This document shows positions 25,482 through 33,698 of a stretch of DNA of 64,000 nucleotides, one piece after another; position 1 is the first letter of the stretch, and each line of letters starts with the position of its first letter. The notes below the pieces were generated by a model. The model saw only the letters and a program-made list of their open reading frames with translations, did not search any database and was not told where the DNA came from. The position numbers were made by a program, and so were the translations under genes. Source of the DNA: Clostridia bacterium (GTDB lineage: Bacteria > Bacillota_A > Clostridia > Christensenellales > Aristaeellaceae); contig JAFXMP010000122.1 in the NCBI GenBank assembly GCA_017530275.1, forward strand, positions 1-64,000, given 5' to 3'.

Positions 25482-25572
25482 TGTATATTGATTAGGAAAA
25501 CCGCAGGTTTTCCGGGTCGCCGGGCAAGCGAGCGAAGCGAGATACGCAGCACGGCGACAATCAAAAGAAGGG
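25482..25572 (+). repeat. TATAAT/two-hairpin unit, single copy
   Basis: TATATTGATTAGG, then GGAAAACC-GCA-GGTTTTCC, then GTCGCCGGGCAAGCGAGCG..CACGGCGAC, nearly identical to the units before dnaX (47942-48107). It lies between a -10-like TATAAT (25474-25479) and the small gene at 25591, so it would be part of that transcript's leader. Confidence 0.8.
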
Positions 25573-25590
25573 AGGCGCAACGCCGTGACA

Positions 25591-25752
25591 ATGCCCAACC
25601 CTTATTCTCCCACTTCGCGCCGGGAACATCGGCGGCGGACCCGCTTTCGGATTTGGAATCGCTTTGTGATGGCGGTGGGCTATCTCGCCTTGACTTATGG
25701 ACTGGTGAGAGGCGTGATCTATCTGCTGGTGCTGGCAGAAGAATGGCTGTGA
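25591..25752 (+). CDS. Small single-span membrane protein
   Basis: 53 residues. A basic N-terminus (SRREHRRRTRFRIWNRF) leads to one membrane helix (VMAVGYLALTYGLVRGVIYL) and a short acidic tail. AAGGGAGG lies before GTG 25585 and ATG 25591, either of which may start it. The stop overlaps the start region of the DUF4230 gene, so the two are probably translationally coupled. I do not recognise a family; the coupling suggests an accessory subunit of the DUF4230 protein. Confidence 0.6.
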   Translation: MPNPYSPTSRREHRRRTRFRIWNRFVMAVGYLALTYGLVRGVIYLLVLAEEWL

Positions 25753-26384
25753 TAAAAATGAGAGAAGAAAACAGAGAAAGAAGGCGCCCGCCCCGGATTG
25801 CGCGGCGGCTGATCGGGATCGTTACGCTGGCCCTGGCGCTGATCCTGGCGGATATGCTGTCGCCGACTGTGAAAAGCTGGGTATACCGCCTCCTGCCGCA
25901 TGTGGATTACCAAAGCGCCGCCGTGCAATTGACCCATGAAATGGAAAAAGCCGGGGAACTGATCGCCGTGCGCCATACGGACACCGGCATAATGACCGGC
26001 ACCATCAACGCCAAATTCCTGGGCACAGTGAGCCAGGTGACCGCCCCGTACCTGTATGAAATCGGCCTGGGGGTCAAGCTGGAGGATGTGAAACTGACAG
26101 CGGGGGAAAGCGAACTGACCGTGATTGTGCCCCGGGCCCAGGTGCTTTATGACCATCTCCAGGTGACTGGAGACGTTCAAAACAACGATTTCTGGGGCCT
26201 TGCCACTCAGCAGCGCTACCAGCAGATGCTGGATGAGCAGCAGGACGCCTGCCGCCAGGGCTATCTGAACGATCCTCAATTCATGCAGGAAGCGTGGAAA
26301 GTCTCCTGCGAACAGATGGGAACCCTCTTCCGCCAATGGACGGGAGAGGATTTGCAGCTTCGCTTCCTGCAGGAAGGGGAGTGA
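25743..26384 (+). CDS. DUF4230 domain membrane-anchored protein
   Basis: 213 residues: a basic start, one membrane anchor (LIGIVTLALALILADML), then a DUF4230-like domain outside (LIAVRHTDTGIMTG, APYLYEIGLGVKLEDVKL, LTVIVPRAQVLYDHLQVTGD). The domain's role is unknown. ATG 25743 overlaps the upstream stop by ten bases; GTG 25749 (a four-base GTGA overlap) and ATG 25758 are alternatives. Longer readings back to 25488 run through the repeat element and are not coding. Confidence 0.75.
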   Translation: MAVIKMREENRERRRPPRIARRLIGIVTLALALILADMLSPTVKSWVYRLLPHVDYQSAAVQLTHEMEKAGELIAVRHTDTGIMTGTINAKFLGTVSQVTAPYLYEIGLGVKLEDVKLTAGESELTVIVPRAQVLYDHLQVTGDVQNNDFWGLATQQRYQQMLDEQQDACRQGYLNDPQFMQEAWKVSCEQMGTLFRQWTGEDLQLRFLQEGE

Positions 26385-26488
26385 TTTTTTCAGCGCTGTT
26401 ATTGTTCGTTTGTCCATTCCATGGCGGCAAACATGTAATGCTATGATATCCGAAAGGTTCATATTTACAACATGAAAGGGTGGATGCA

Positions 26489-27826
26489 ATGCAAATCCTG
26501 CAAATCCTGTGCTTGGTGTTTCTGAACGCCAATCCGGAGGCGTTCTCGATCGTGTGGAATAGCATGACCATCGTCGGTCTGTGGGGCATTTTCCGCAAGT
26601 GCGGCGTGAAGGGCTGGTGGGCGCTGGTTCCCCTCGCCCGGGAATACAAGTTGGGCATGTGCGCCGGACGCGAACCGGAGGGCCGTATGCTGGCGGTATT
26701 GACCGGCTTGATGAACGTTGGAAGCATCATCGCTTTTTTCCTGGATCCGGAAAGCTCCCTTGGCCTGTTTATCATGGCTGTCATGTTTATGCTGTTGGTG
26801 ATCCAGTTTATCTACATGATCCGCATCGAGCTGGGCCTGATCGAGGTGTTTGGCCAGAAAAATTGGTGGATCATTCCATGGGCGCTGCTGGAAAATATAG
26901 TGGCTCCCCTCTGGGGATTCGTCAAGAAGTTCCAGCCGCTGTGGACCGTTGATGAGATCCAGAGCGAAGCGTCCAATTTCTTCTCCGGCTCCAAGGCCCA
27001 GGTGCTGGATAAAGGCCTGACAGTGAACTTGGAGGAAAGGACCGCCACAGAATTCTTCAAGAAAAAGTACTTGCTGCGGGATATCCACATGTATATCCAG
27101 CCCGGCCATATGGTGTTGCTGCTGGGCGGCTCCGGCGCGGGCAAAACCACCTACCTGAACGCCGTGAACGGCTACGAAAAGGCCAAGGCGGAGGTGGTGC
27201 TCAACGGCACGAACATGTACAATCATTATAAAGAAATGCAGTATGATATCGGCTTCGTGCCCCAGTTGGATCTGATGCGGGGTTCCGACAGCGTGTACCG
27301 CACCCTGATCGACGCCGCCTCCCTGCGCCTGCCCAAGGACTTTTCCGCCGCGGACCGCAACGCCCGGGTGGAGGAGGTCATGAAGATTTTCGGCCTCACG
27401 CCGGTAAAGAACAATCTGGTGTCCAAGCTCTCCGGCGGCCAGCGCAAGCGCCTGTCCATCGCCATGGAATTCATTTCCAATCCCTCCCTGTTCATCCTGG
27501 ACGAGCCGGACAGCGGCCTGGACGGCGTGATGGCTCGGGAGCTGTTCCAGCAGCTGCGCATGATCGCGGACCAGGGCAAGATCATTATAGTAATCACCCA
27601 TACCCCGGACCGGGTCATCGACCTGTTCGACGATGTGATCGTGCTGGCCAAGGACGCCAAGCGCACCGGGCGGCTGGCCTACTTCGGCCCCATCACGGAA
27701 GCGCGGGAATTCTTCGGCAAAGAGAGAATGGAAGAAATCGTCAAGACCATCAACCGCGAGGAAGAAGGCGGCGAAGGCCGGGCGGACGAATTCATCCTGA
27801 AATTCGCGGAGGTGCAGCATGGCTGA
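26489..27826 (+). CDS. ABCG-like ATPase with N-terminal DUF5684 membrane domain
   Basis: 445 residues. Residues about 1-150 hold four membrane spans with KGWWALVPLAREYKLG, typical of DUF5684. An ATPase of the ABCG/White type follows: VLLLGGSGAGKTTYLNAV (Walker A near 215), QLDLMRGSDSVYRTLIDAA, SKLSGGQRKRLSIAME (signature), LFILDEPDSGLDG (Walker B) and VITHTPDR. The next gene, overlapping by 8 bases, supplies the permease. I use ATG 26489 (GAAAGGG upstream) rather than GTG 26480. The membrane domain fused to the ATPase is unusual. Substrate unknown. Confidence 0.85.
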   Translation: MQILQILCLVFLNANPEAFSIVWNSMTIVGLWGIFRKCGVKGWWALVPLAREYKLGMCAGREPEGRMLAVLTGLMNVGSIIAFFLDPESSLGLFIMAVMFMLLVIQFIYMIRIELGLIEVFGQKNWWIIPWALLENIVAPLWGFVKKFQPLWTVDEIQSEASNFFSGSKAQVLDKGLTVNLEERTATEFFKKKYLLRDIHMYIQPGHMVLLLGGSGAGKTTYLNAVNGYEKAKAEVVLNGTNMYNHYKEMQYDIGFVPQLDLMRGSDSVYRTLIDAASLRLPKDFSAADRNARVEEVMKIFGLTPVKNNLVSKLSGGQRKRLSIAMEFISNPSLFILDEPDSGLDGVMARELFQQLRMIADQGKIIIVITHTPDRVIDLFDDVIVLAKDAKRTGRLAYFGPITEAREFFGKERMEEIVKTINREEEGGEGRADEFILKFAEVQHG

Positions 27827-29291
27827 GCTGAATATTAAGAAAACCGGGCGCATGAGAAAAATCCGCCATCGGGGCCGCGCCAGTCAGGTGCCCATTTATT
27901 TAGGCAAGCAGCTCCGCTTTTTCGTGAACCAGAGCGACTGGAAGGTGCTGCCCATGGCGGCCATCATCGCCGCGCTGGTGAGCATGGTGATCCGCAAGGA
28001 CTTTTTCCTGACCATGGAAGGCAGCTTGAAAGGCGCTTTCGCCCTGACCTGCGTGGGCATCTGGAACGGCGCTTTCAACTCCATCCAGGCTATCTGCCGC
28101 GAGCGGCCCATCATCAAGCGGGAACACCGCTCCGGCATGCACATTTCTTCCTACATCTTCGCTCACATGATCTATCAGTTCGCCCTGTGCGCCGCCCAGA
28201 CGGGGCTGACCCTGTACGTGATGAAGATGCTGGGCATCAAGTTCCCGGACGAAGGTTTCATCACGCCCTGGATGATCGTGGACCTTGGCATTTCCCTGCT
28301 GCTGATCACCTACGCTTCCGACATGATGAGCCTGTTAATTTCCAGCATCAGCCGCACCACCACCGGAGCCATGACGGTGATGCCCTTCGTGCTGATTTTC
28401 CAGTTGGTGTTCTCCGGCGGCATGCTGACCCTGCCGGATTGGACCAAGCCCCTGGCGAATTTCACCATTTCCAGTTATGGCACCAAAGCCATCGCCGCCC
28501 AGAGCGGTTACAACGAAATGCCCATGGTGACGGCCTGGAAAACCCTGGATAAGATGCGGAACAACGAGATCGGCGGTACCGTGACCCTGGGCCAGGTGCT
28601 GGACCTGCTGGATAGCCAGGCCGTGGAAAAGCGCCGGGACACGGAAGTGATGAAGTCCTTCACCGTGGGCGAAGTGGCGGATATTTTAAGCGCCGCTGAT
28701 GAAACGCTGCACCTGCGGGAAAAGGAAATGACCCACCCCGTTACCGTCGATCAGCTGATCAGCGTGATCCTTGAACAGGAAGCCTTAAAAGATGTGCGTG
28801 AACTGACGATCCTTCCCGCCACGGAGGGAAAAGCCGCTGTGACAGTGGGCGACGTGCTGAATGTTTTGAAAACCGACGAGAGCACCCAAGAACTGCTGAC
28901 AAAGGAAATCGGCGCAACGATCACCCTGGGCCAGGTGCTGGACGCCCTGCACGCGGAGGAACTGGCGGAAAAATTCCAGGATCAGCAGCTCAACGAACCG
29001 GTGACCCTGGGTCAGATCGTGGATTTCCTGAAAGGAAACGCCATCTTGCAAAACGAGCGGGACCGGGAAATCACCCTCAAAACCTCCATCGGCGATCTGT
29101 TCGATCTGTTCGGCGAAGAGAATATCAAACAGCTCATTCAGGAAAAGACCGCTGCCGCCAGCCACAACCCCGATTATGAACGGTCAGTGGAGAACGTGGT
29201 TGAGAATTGGGTCATGCTGTTCCTGTTCGTGCTGGTTTTCGCCGCGCTGGCCACCATTACCTTGGAATTCATTGATAAAGACAAACGATAA
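27819..29291 (+). CDS. ABC-2/ABCG-like permease with seven tandem 27-residue repeats
   Basis: 490 residues. Five membrane spans lie in residues about 45-235 (including MTVMPFVLIFQLVFSGGML) and one at 455-480 (VMLFLFVLVFAALATITLEF). Between spans five and six, where ABCG proteins have their large outer loop, residues about 253-444 hold seven repeats of the form VTLGQVLDLL..RDTEV (for example FTVGEVADIL, AVTVGDVLNVL, ATITLGQVLDAL, PVTLGQIVDFL, SIGDLFDLF). The repeats are amphipathic and charged. The partner ATPase overlaps by 8 bases. I know of no named domain matching them. Confidence 0.82.
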   Translation: MAELNIKKTGRMRKIRHRGRASQVPIYLGKQLRFFVNQSDWKVLPMAAIIAALVSMVIRKDFFLTMEGSLKGAFALTCVGIWNGAFNSIQAICRERPIIKREHRSGMHISSYIFAHMIYQFALCAAQTGLTLYVMKMLGIKFPDEGFITPWMIVDLGISLLLITYASDMMSLLISSISRTTTGAMTVMPFVLIFQLVFSGGMLTLPDWTKPLANFTISSYGTKAIAAQSGYNEMPMVTAWKTLDKMRNNEIGGTVTLGQVLDLLDSQAVEKRRDTEVMKSFTVGEVADILSAADETLHLREKEMTHPVTVDQLISVILEQEALKDVRELTILPATEGKAAVTVGDVLNVLKTDESTQELLTKEIGATITLGQVLDALHAEELAEKFQDQQLNEPVTLGQIVDFLKGNAILQNERDREITLKTSIGDLFDLFGEENIKQLIQEKTAAASHNPDYERSVENVVENWVMLFLFVLVFAALATITLEFIDKDKR

Positions 29292-29300
29292 GATAAAACA

Positions 29301-29346
29301 AAAAGGCGCTGCCGAGGAATCAAAAAATCCGCGGCAGCGCCTTTTT
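29301..29346 (+). terminator. Terminator after the ABCG-like operon
   Basis: AAGGCGCTGCCG pairs with CGGCAGCGCCTT (29332-29343), closed by A-rich and T-rich flanks (CCTTTTTGCG). It lies 10 bases after the permease stop. Confidence 0.88.
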
Positions 29347-29353
29347 GCGTACA

Positions 29354-29440
29354 TAGAGAGTTCAGAGTTCAGATTTATATTGCTGATCTGTTCAGCGTCC
29401 AGAATGAACAGACTATATTATCTGCACTCTGAACTCTATA
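29354..29440. repeat. AGAGTT/AACTCT inverted-repeat element, copy 2
   Basis: Left end AGAGAGTTCAGAGTTCAGATTTATATTG, right end CTGCACTCTGAACTCTATA. It is shorter than copies 1 and 3, with a GTTCAGCGTCCAGAATGAAC inner palindrome. It lies between two convergent genes. Confidence 0.75.
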
Positions 29441-29452
29441 TGATCCTCATCA

Positions 29453-30592
29453 TTATTCCACCTTGACGCCGTTAATATAGACCGCTTTGATGGCCGGGTC
29501 GGTGTCGAAGGGGGAACCGGCGCACAGCACCAGGTCGGCGTCCTTGCCCACCTCGATGGAGCCTACCCGGTCCTCGATGCCTGCGTGGCGGGCAGGGTTG
29601 ATGGTAATGGCCTGGAGGGCGGCGAAGGGTTCCATGCCGTTTTTGATCGCCAGACCCGCGCACAAGGACAGGTATTCCTGGGGGATCACAGGCGCATCGG
29701 TGATGATAGACACGGGAATGCCCGCCTTCGCCAGGATGCCGGGGGTGGTGAAGGATTTGTTCCGAAGTTCAAACTTGCTGGCGTTGGAGAGGGAGGGACC
29801 CACGGCGCAGGGTACGTTTTCCTTGGCCAGTTCGTCGGCGATCAAATGGCCTTCGGTCACGTGTTCCAAAGTGATTTTTACGTTCAGTTCTTTGGCGATC
29901 CGCAGAGCTGTGAAAATGTCCTCTGCGGCGTGGGCGTGGGCCTTTAACGGGATTTCCCGTTTGATCACGGGGATCAGGGCTTCCATTTTCAGGTCGAAGG
30001 CGGGCATTTTGCTTAATTCGTCCCCCGCCGCTTCTTTCTTTTCCAGGTATTCCTTGGCCTTATACAGGGTTTCCCGCAGTTTGGCGGCGGTGGTCATTCG
30101 GGTGGACACGCCTTTTTCCCGGTAGCAGCGCTTGGGGTTTTCACCGAAAGCGCACTTCATGGCGATGGCTTCCTTCACCAGCATATTTTCCACCCGTTTG
30201 CCCACGGTTTTTACCGCGCAGAAGGTGCCGCCCAGCACGTTGGCGCTGCCGGGGCCGGTGCACACGGTGGTCACGCCCGCCAGGGCCGCTTCCTTCATGC
30301 AGGCCTGCATGGGTTTGAAGCCGTCGATGCCCCGCATCTGGGGAGAAATGGGATCGTTCATTTCGTTGTAATCCCAGCCTTCGTAGCCTACGCCCTCGCT
30401 GTCCAGGCCCAGGTGGCTGTGGGCGTCCACAAAGCCGGGGTAGATTTCCAACCCCTCGGCATCTACGGTTTCCTCGTTTTCGCAGGGCAGATTCTGGCCG
30501 ACGGCTGCGATTTTGCCGTCCCGGATCAGGATATCCGCCAAATAAGCTTCCTCATGGATGGCGTCATGGATGCGTCCGTTTTTGATGAGCAT
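29453..30592 (-). CDS. Imidazolonepropionase-like amidohydrolase
   Basis: 379 residues. YPGFVDAHSHLGL carries the first metal ligands (HxH-like, DAHSH), KAHAHAAEDI and TLEHVTEG follow as the third and fourth ligand strands, and VSIITDAPVIPQ supplies the late Asp. The C-terminal GKDADLVLCAG returns to the small beta-sandwich typical of amidohydrolases. The family hydrolyses C-N bonds in cyclic amides or dipeptides; the substrate is unknown. Start ATG after AAAGGAGAAG. It is a single gene. Confidence 0.85.
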   Translation of the reverse strand: MLIKNGRIHDAIHEEAYLADILIRDGKIAAVGQNLPCENEETVDAEGLEIYPGFVDAHSHLGLDSEGVGYEGWDYNEMNDPISPQMRGIDGFKPMQACMKEAALAGVTTVCTGPGSANVLGGTFCAVKTVGKRVENMLVKEAIAMKCAFGENPKRCYREKGVSTRMTTAAKLRETLYKAKEYLEKKEAAGDELSKMPAFDLKMEALIPVIKREIPLKAHAHAAEDIFTALRIAKELNVKITLEHVTEGHLIADELAKENVPCAVGPSLSNASKFELRNKSFTTPGILAKAGIPVSIITDAPVIPQEYLSLCAGLAIKNGMEPFAALQAITINPARHAGIEDRVGSIEVGKDADLVLCAGSPFDTDPAIKAVYINGVKVE

Positions 30593-30698
30593 AGCGTGCT
30601 TCTCCTTTGCGTTTTTTTACCGTTCCCACCTTCGTTTCCTCAAGTAACAGTGGAAACTACAGGTTTTACCACACCAAGCAATCTTCCCTATTGAGGGT

Positions 30699-30757
30699 CC
30701 AGGGGCATCATGCCCCTGGTCAGGGGTTTGGGGGCGGAGAGCCCCCAACGTGCCCCC
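30699..30757. repeat. GC-rich double hairpin overlapping a gene end
   Basis: CCAGGGGCATCATGCCCCTGG (30699-30719) and TTGGGGGCGGAGAGCCCCCAA (30728-30748) are two adjacent near-perfect palindromes, followed by GTGCCCCC. The second lies inside the 3' end of the Lgt-like gene and encodes its last residues (GGSPPPNP). It has the look of an intergenic palindromic repeat that has also supplied the stop codon. Confidence 0.65.
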
Positions 30758-31664
30758 ATTTTTCTCCCAGCCTGCGCTTTACGCACACGCATTCCAGCGC
30801 ACTGAAGCCGCACAGCACCGCGATCATGACGCCATACCAGAATACGGTGGAAAAGTTGAACTTGTCCAGGCCGAATTCGACCAGCACGATGAGAGCCACG
30901 CAGAGCAGGGAGCAGCAGGCGGGCCAGAACCGCTTGAAACCGGCGATTCCTTTCGCCTTAAAACAGCCGTAAACGATCAGGCCCACCACGGTCACACCGC
31001 ACAGCACTTGCTCGATCCGCACGAAGCCCCATCGCATGCATTGGTTGCGCAGGCTTTCAAAAAAAATCTGGGTTACGCACAGATAGAAAACCGTTCTTTC
31101 CAAATGCAGCCCGGGGACGCTATCTTCCCGCTTCCCCAGGGCGAAAACGAGGGCGATGATCAGGGCTGCCAGCGCTTCCAGCGAAAACACAGCCAAGTGC
31201 CATTCGCCCCATTGGTTGGCAACAGCGAAGGGAAAGCGCGTGAAAGCGGAAGATTCCATATAGGAACCAGCGCCAAGCATGCCCTGGAAAAATTCCGCCG
31301 CTCGGAACCCGGCGGCAAGTAAGGCGCCGCAGGGAGCGAAAGCCGACAGGAAGGGTTTCACTTTCTGACCCGTGCATTTGGCTGTCAGGACGATGGCGAG
31401 AACCACACCCACCCCGCCGCCAAAGAAGGAAAACTCCGCCGCTTTCAGCCGCCACAGGGCTTCCGCGCCGAACCGGGGCCATACCCGCTGGAAAAGCAGC
31501 CCCACATAGAATAGCTTGCCCAACGCGGCTCCCAGCAGAGCAGACAGCGGAAGACCTAAAACCGCGCTCCAGGGCTTCATGCCGCGTTTGCCCAGCCGGA
31601 ACGCCAGCCAGCCAAACGATATAAGGGCCGTTGCAGCAATACAGAGCCAATAATTCCCGTTCAT
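30720..31664 (-). CDS. Lgt-like membrane protein (prolipoprotein diacylglyceryl transferase homologue)
   Basis: 314 residues, about eight membrane spans. EFSFFGGGVGVVLAIVL aligns with the Lgt block that reads SFHGG, but the conserved His is absent. FRAAEFFQGMLGAG replaces the RIGNFINGE block, keeping only the Arg. The fold is likely kept, but lipoprotein modification seems doubtful. The C-terminal residues are encoded by a palindromic repeat. It follows the NAGPA-domain lipoprotein gene with overlapping stop and start (TAAATG), so the two are one transcript. Confidence 0.7.
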   Translation of the reverse strand: MNGNYWLCIAATALISFGWLAFRLGKRGMKPWSAVLGLPLSALLGAALGKLFYVGLLFQRVWPRFGAEALWRLKAAEFSFFGGGVGVVLAIVLTAKCTGQKVKPFLSAFAPCGALLAAGFRAAEFFQGMLGAGSYMESSAFTRFPFAVANQWGEWHLAVFSLEALAALIIALVFALGKREDSVPGLHLERTVFYLCVTQIFFESLRNQCMRWGFVRIEQVLCGVTVVGLIVYGCFKAKGIAGFKRFWPACCSLLCVALIVLVEFGLDKFNFSTVFWYGVMIAVLCGFSALECVCVKRRLGEKWGHVGGSPPPNP

Positions 31665-32561
31665 TTACTCTGCTCCGTAAGCCGACGCGAAGTAAACGAT
31701 ATCCGTGATTTTGCGCATGGATTTGTTTTCCACATCGTTTATTTTTTCGCCGTTGAAGATCATCATGCAGGAATCGCCGCCATCCAGGTTATAAGCAGTC
31801 TGAACGCCTTCTTTGGCCACAGTCCGGGCAAACTCCAGCATTGTCATGCCGCCGGAACCGCGTGCCGGCCCCGCGCAGCATATGCATTTATATTCCAAGG
31901 GCCCCACCTGGGCAATACACATCCGCTGACGCCCCTCTTCTGCTGCCATGTCAGCCCGCAGGTCCATCTCGTAGTTGATTTTTCCATCGATGATCAGAGC
32001 GGGGCCGAAATAAAAAGCGTTGATCACCTTTTTGCCGTCAATGGTGGAAACTGCGTCTTCTTTCGCGGCATAACGGATAATATGAAAGTCTCCGTCTTCA
32101 TCCACCAGCAGGATGTCCCTGCGGCCTTTCAGGATATTCAGAAACACTTCCCCCTGGCGCAGGATATATCCTTCACCGGTGTAGGTGAAATAATCTCCGT
32201 CGATTGCCAGCACCGCGTTCACCCGTTTGGCGATCACCGCGCCGTATTCCTCGGTATAAAAATCATCAAAGCCGTTGGCGGCCATGGTGCGCAACTGGGA
32301 GGCGTCGGCGATTTTAATATCAGCGACCCAATAATCGCAGTCATAATGCGGGCCGCTGTAGCGCTTCTGAGCGATGGATACGGAAATGGTGGGGTCCTCA
32401 TAACTCCAGGTCCCCATGAAAAACTCGTTTTTCAGCGGCATGCCGCCGGAAAAATCAATAGGCAGCGCGGCGGTTTCCTCTCCCAGCGCAGTGCATCCGG
32501 CCAACGCCAGAAATGCCGCGGCGCAGGCGAAAAAAAACAGCTTTTGCAGGGCGTTTATCAT
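31665..32561 (-). CDS. NAGPA-domain (phosphodiester glycosidase-like) lipoprotein
   Basis: 298 residues. The signal peptide ends LALAGC (lipobox). VLAIDGDYFTYTGEGYILRQGEV and TAYNLDGGDSCMMIFNGEKIND are hallmark blocks of the phosphodiester glycosidase family (PF09992), whose members act on N-acetylglucosamine phosphodiesters or on exopolysaccharide. It is anchored outside the membrane. Own promoter at 32600-32628. The Lgt-like gene is co-transcribed downstream. Confidence 0.88.
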   Translation of the reverse strand: MINALQKLFFFACAAAFLALAGCTALGEETAALPIDFSGGMPLKNEFFMGTWSYEDPTISVSIAQKRYSGPHYDCDYWVADIKIADASQLRTMAANGFDDFYTEEYGAVIAKRVNAVLAIDGDYFTYTGEGYILRQGEVFLNILKGRRDILLVDEDGDFHIIRYAAKEDAVSTIDGKKVINAFYFGPALIIDGKINYEMDLRADMAAEEGRQRMCIAQVGPLEYKCICCAGPARGSGGMTMLEFARTVAKEGVQTAYNLDGGDSCMMIFNGEKINDVENKSMRKITDIVYFASAYGAE

Positions 32562-32599
32562 GCGGCGAAAGGCTCCTTTCCTGTTCGATCTTACACCCT

Positions 32600-32628
32600 A
32601 TTATAGATTTCTATATTTTTATTGTCAA
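32600..32628 (-). promoter_or_regulatory. Promoter of the NAGPA lipoprotein gene
   Basis: Minus-strand TTGACA (32628-32623) and TATAAT (32605-32600) with a 17-base spacer. Confidence 0.8.
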
Positions 32629-32738
32629 TAGACTGGCAACCGTTTTTGGCGAAACAGTAACAATTTTGTAACAAAAAAATACCTAAATCGGAATATTCAT
32701 TTGGAATACAAAGTTTATCTTGCAAAACAGTGAAGTGA

Positions 32739-32767
32739 TTGCGCGGATGAGAAGATTATGCTATAAT
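32739..32767 (+). promoter_or_regulatory. Promoter of the LCP-like gene
   Basis: TTGCGC (32739-32744) and TATAAT (32762-32767), 17 bases apart, 46 bases before the ATG. The 110 bases to the divergent promoter are AT-rich with no other visible signal. Confidence 0.65.
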
Positions 32768-32813
32768 GATTGTTACAAAGTTATGAAGCTTTGATCGGGA
32801 TGGGAGGATCCAC

Positions 32814-33695
32814 ATGAAACGATTACTGGCGCTGGCGTTGATTCTGTGCTGTATATCAGGCTGTACCCGGGCGGAACAGGGAAGCTGGACCCAAGAGGAA
32901 TGGCAGACCGTGCTGGATGCTTTAGTTTCAGATGAAGCGGACCCTGTGCCGGAAAGCCGCCGGGTATCTTTCCGTTCCGATTGGCTGTCCGTTGAGGAGG
33001 AGGGCTTTGCTAATATTTTACTGATGAGTTCCGATTCACTGGATATTGAAAAGAATTTCGGCAGGGCGAGCGCGATGATGATATGCCGGGTGGACCTGAA
33101 AACGGGAAACACACGCCTGCTATCTCTGCCAGAGGACGCCCTGGTGACGCTGCCGGAAGCGCCGGAGGCGATCCCGCTGCGGTATGTGAATTGCTTCGGC
33201 GGCCCGGGTCTGACCGCCCGGTGTTTGAATGAGGCGCTGGACTTGCGGATCAGCCGTTACTGCGCGATCAATATCATGGCGTTCATCGAAAGCGTAGATA
33301 CCTTGGGCGGCGTGAACATGGAACTGACGGAAGAAGAGGCCCAAGCCCTGGAATTGAAACCGGGAAGCCAGATGCTCAGCGGCGAACAGGCCCTTATGTA
33401 TATGAAGCTGCGCCAACCCAACGATGGATCGGGCAGGGTGCGCGCGCTGCTGTCGGCAATCCTGCGCCAGACGATTGAGAACGCCTCCCTGAGCCAGGCG
33501 ATGCGCCTGATAGACATTCTGCTGCACGGCGTCAATACGAACCTGACCATGGATAACTTGCTAGACCTGGTTTTCGCGCTGTTCAGCCAGCAGCAGCCCG
33601 CTTCCATCGAAGCGCTGGGCGTTGCAGCGGAAAGCGGAAGCTTGGATGACGGTTTGAAGGCCCAATGCAAGACTTTTCTGTATGGGGAGGAATAA
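32814..33695 (+). CDS. Degenerate LCP (LytR-CpsA-Psr) family lipoprotein
   Basis: 293 residues. The signal peptide ends CCISGC (lipobox). The LCP core is recognisable: FANILLMSSDSLD, RVDLKTGNTRLLSLPEDALV, YCAINIMAFIESVDTLGGVNM, LSGEQALMYMKLRQ. LCP enzymes attach teichoic acids or capsule to peptidoglycan. Here the pyrophosphate-binding IPRD block reads LPED and the RxDT block reads RASA, so ligase activity is doubtful, although the first Asp (SSDS) is kept. The lipid anchor instead of a membrane helix is also unusual. It is followed 3 bases later by a sugar kinase. Confidence 0.8.
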   Translation: MKRLLALALILCCISGCTRAEQGSWTQEEWQTVLDALVSDEADPVPESRRVSFRSDWLSVEEEGFANILLMSSDSLDIEKNFGRASAMMICRVDLKTGNTRLLSLPEDALVTLPEAPEAIPLRYVNCFGGPGLTARCLNEALDLRISRYCAINIMAFIESVDTLGGVNMELTEEEAQALELKPGSQMLSGEQALMYMKLRQPNDGSGRVRALLSAILRQTIENASLSQAMRLIDILLHGVNTNLTMDNLLDLVFALFSQQQPASIEALGVAAESGSLDDGLKAQCKTFLYGEE

Positions 33696-33698
33696 GAG

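Noticed and set aside
25488..25742. Longer N-terminus for the DUF4230 protein
   Set aside because: It runs through the repeat unit and, out of frame, through the small membrane protein gene.
26465..27853. Long minus-strand open frame opposite the ABCG-like ATPase
   Set aside because: It mirrors a clearly coding gene, has low-complexity composition rich in His/Gln and no ribosome site.
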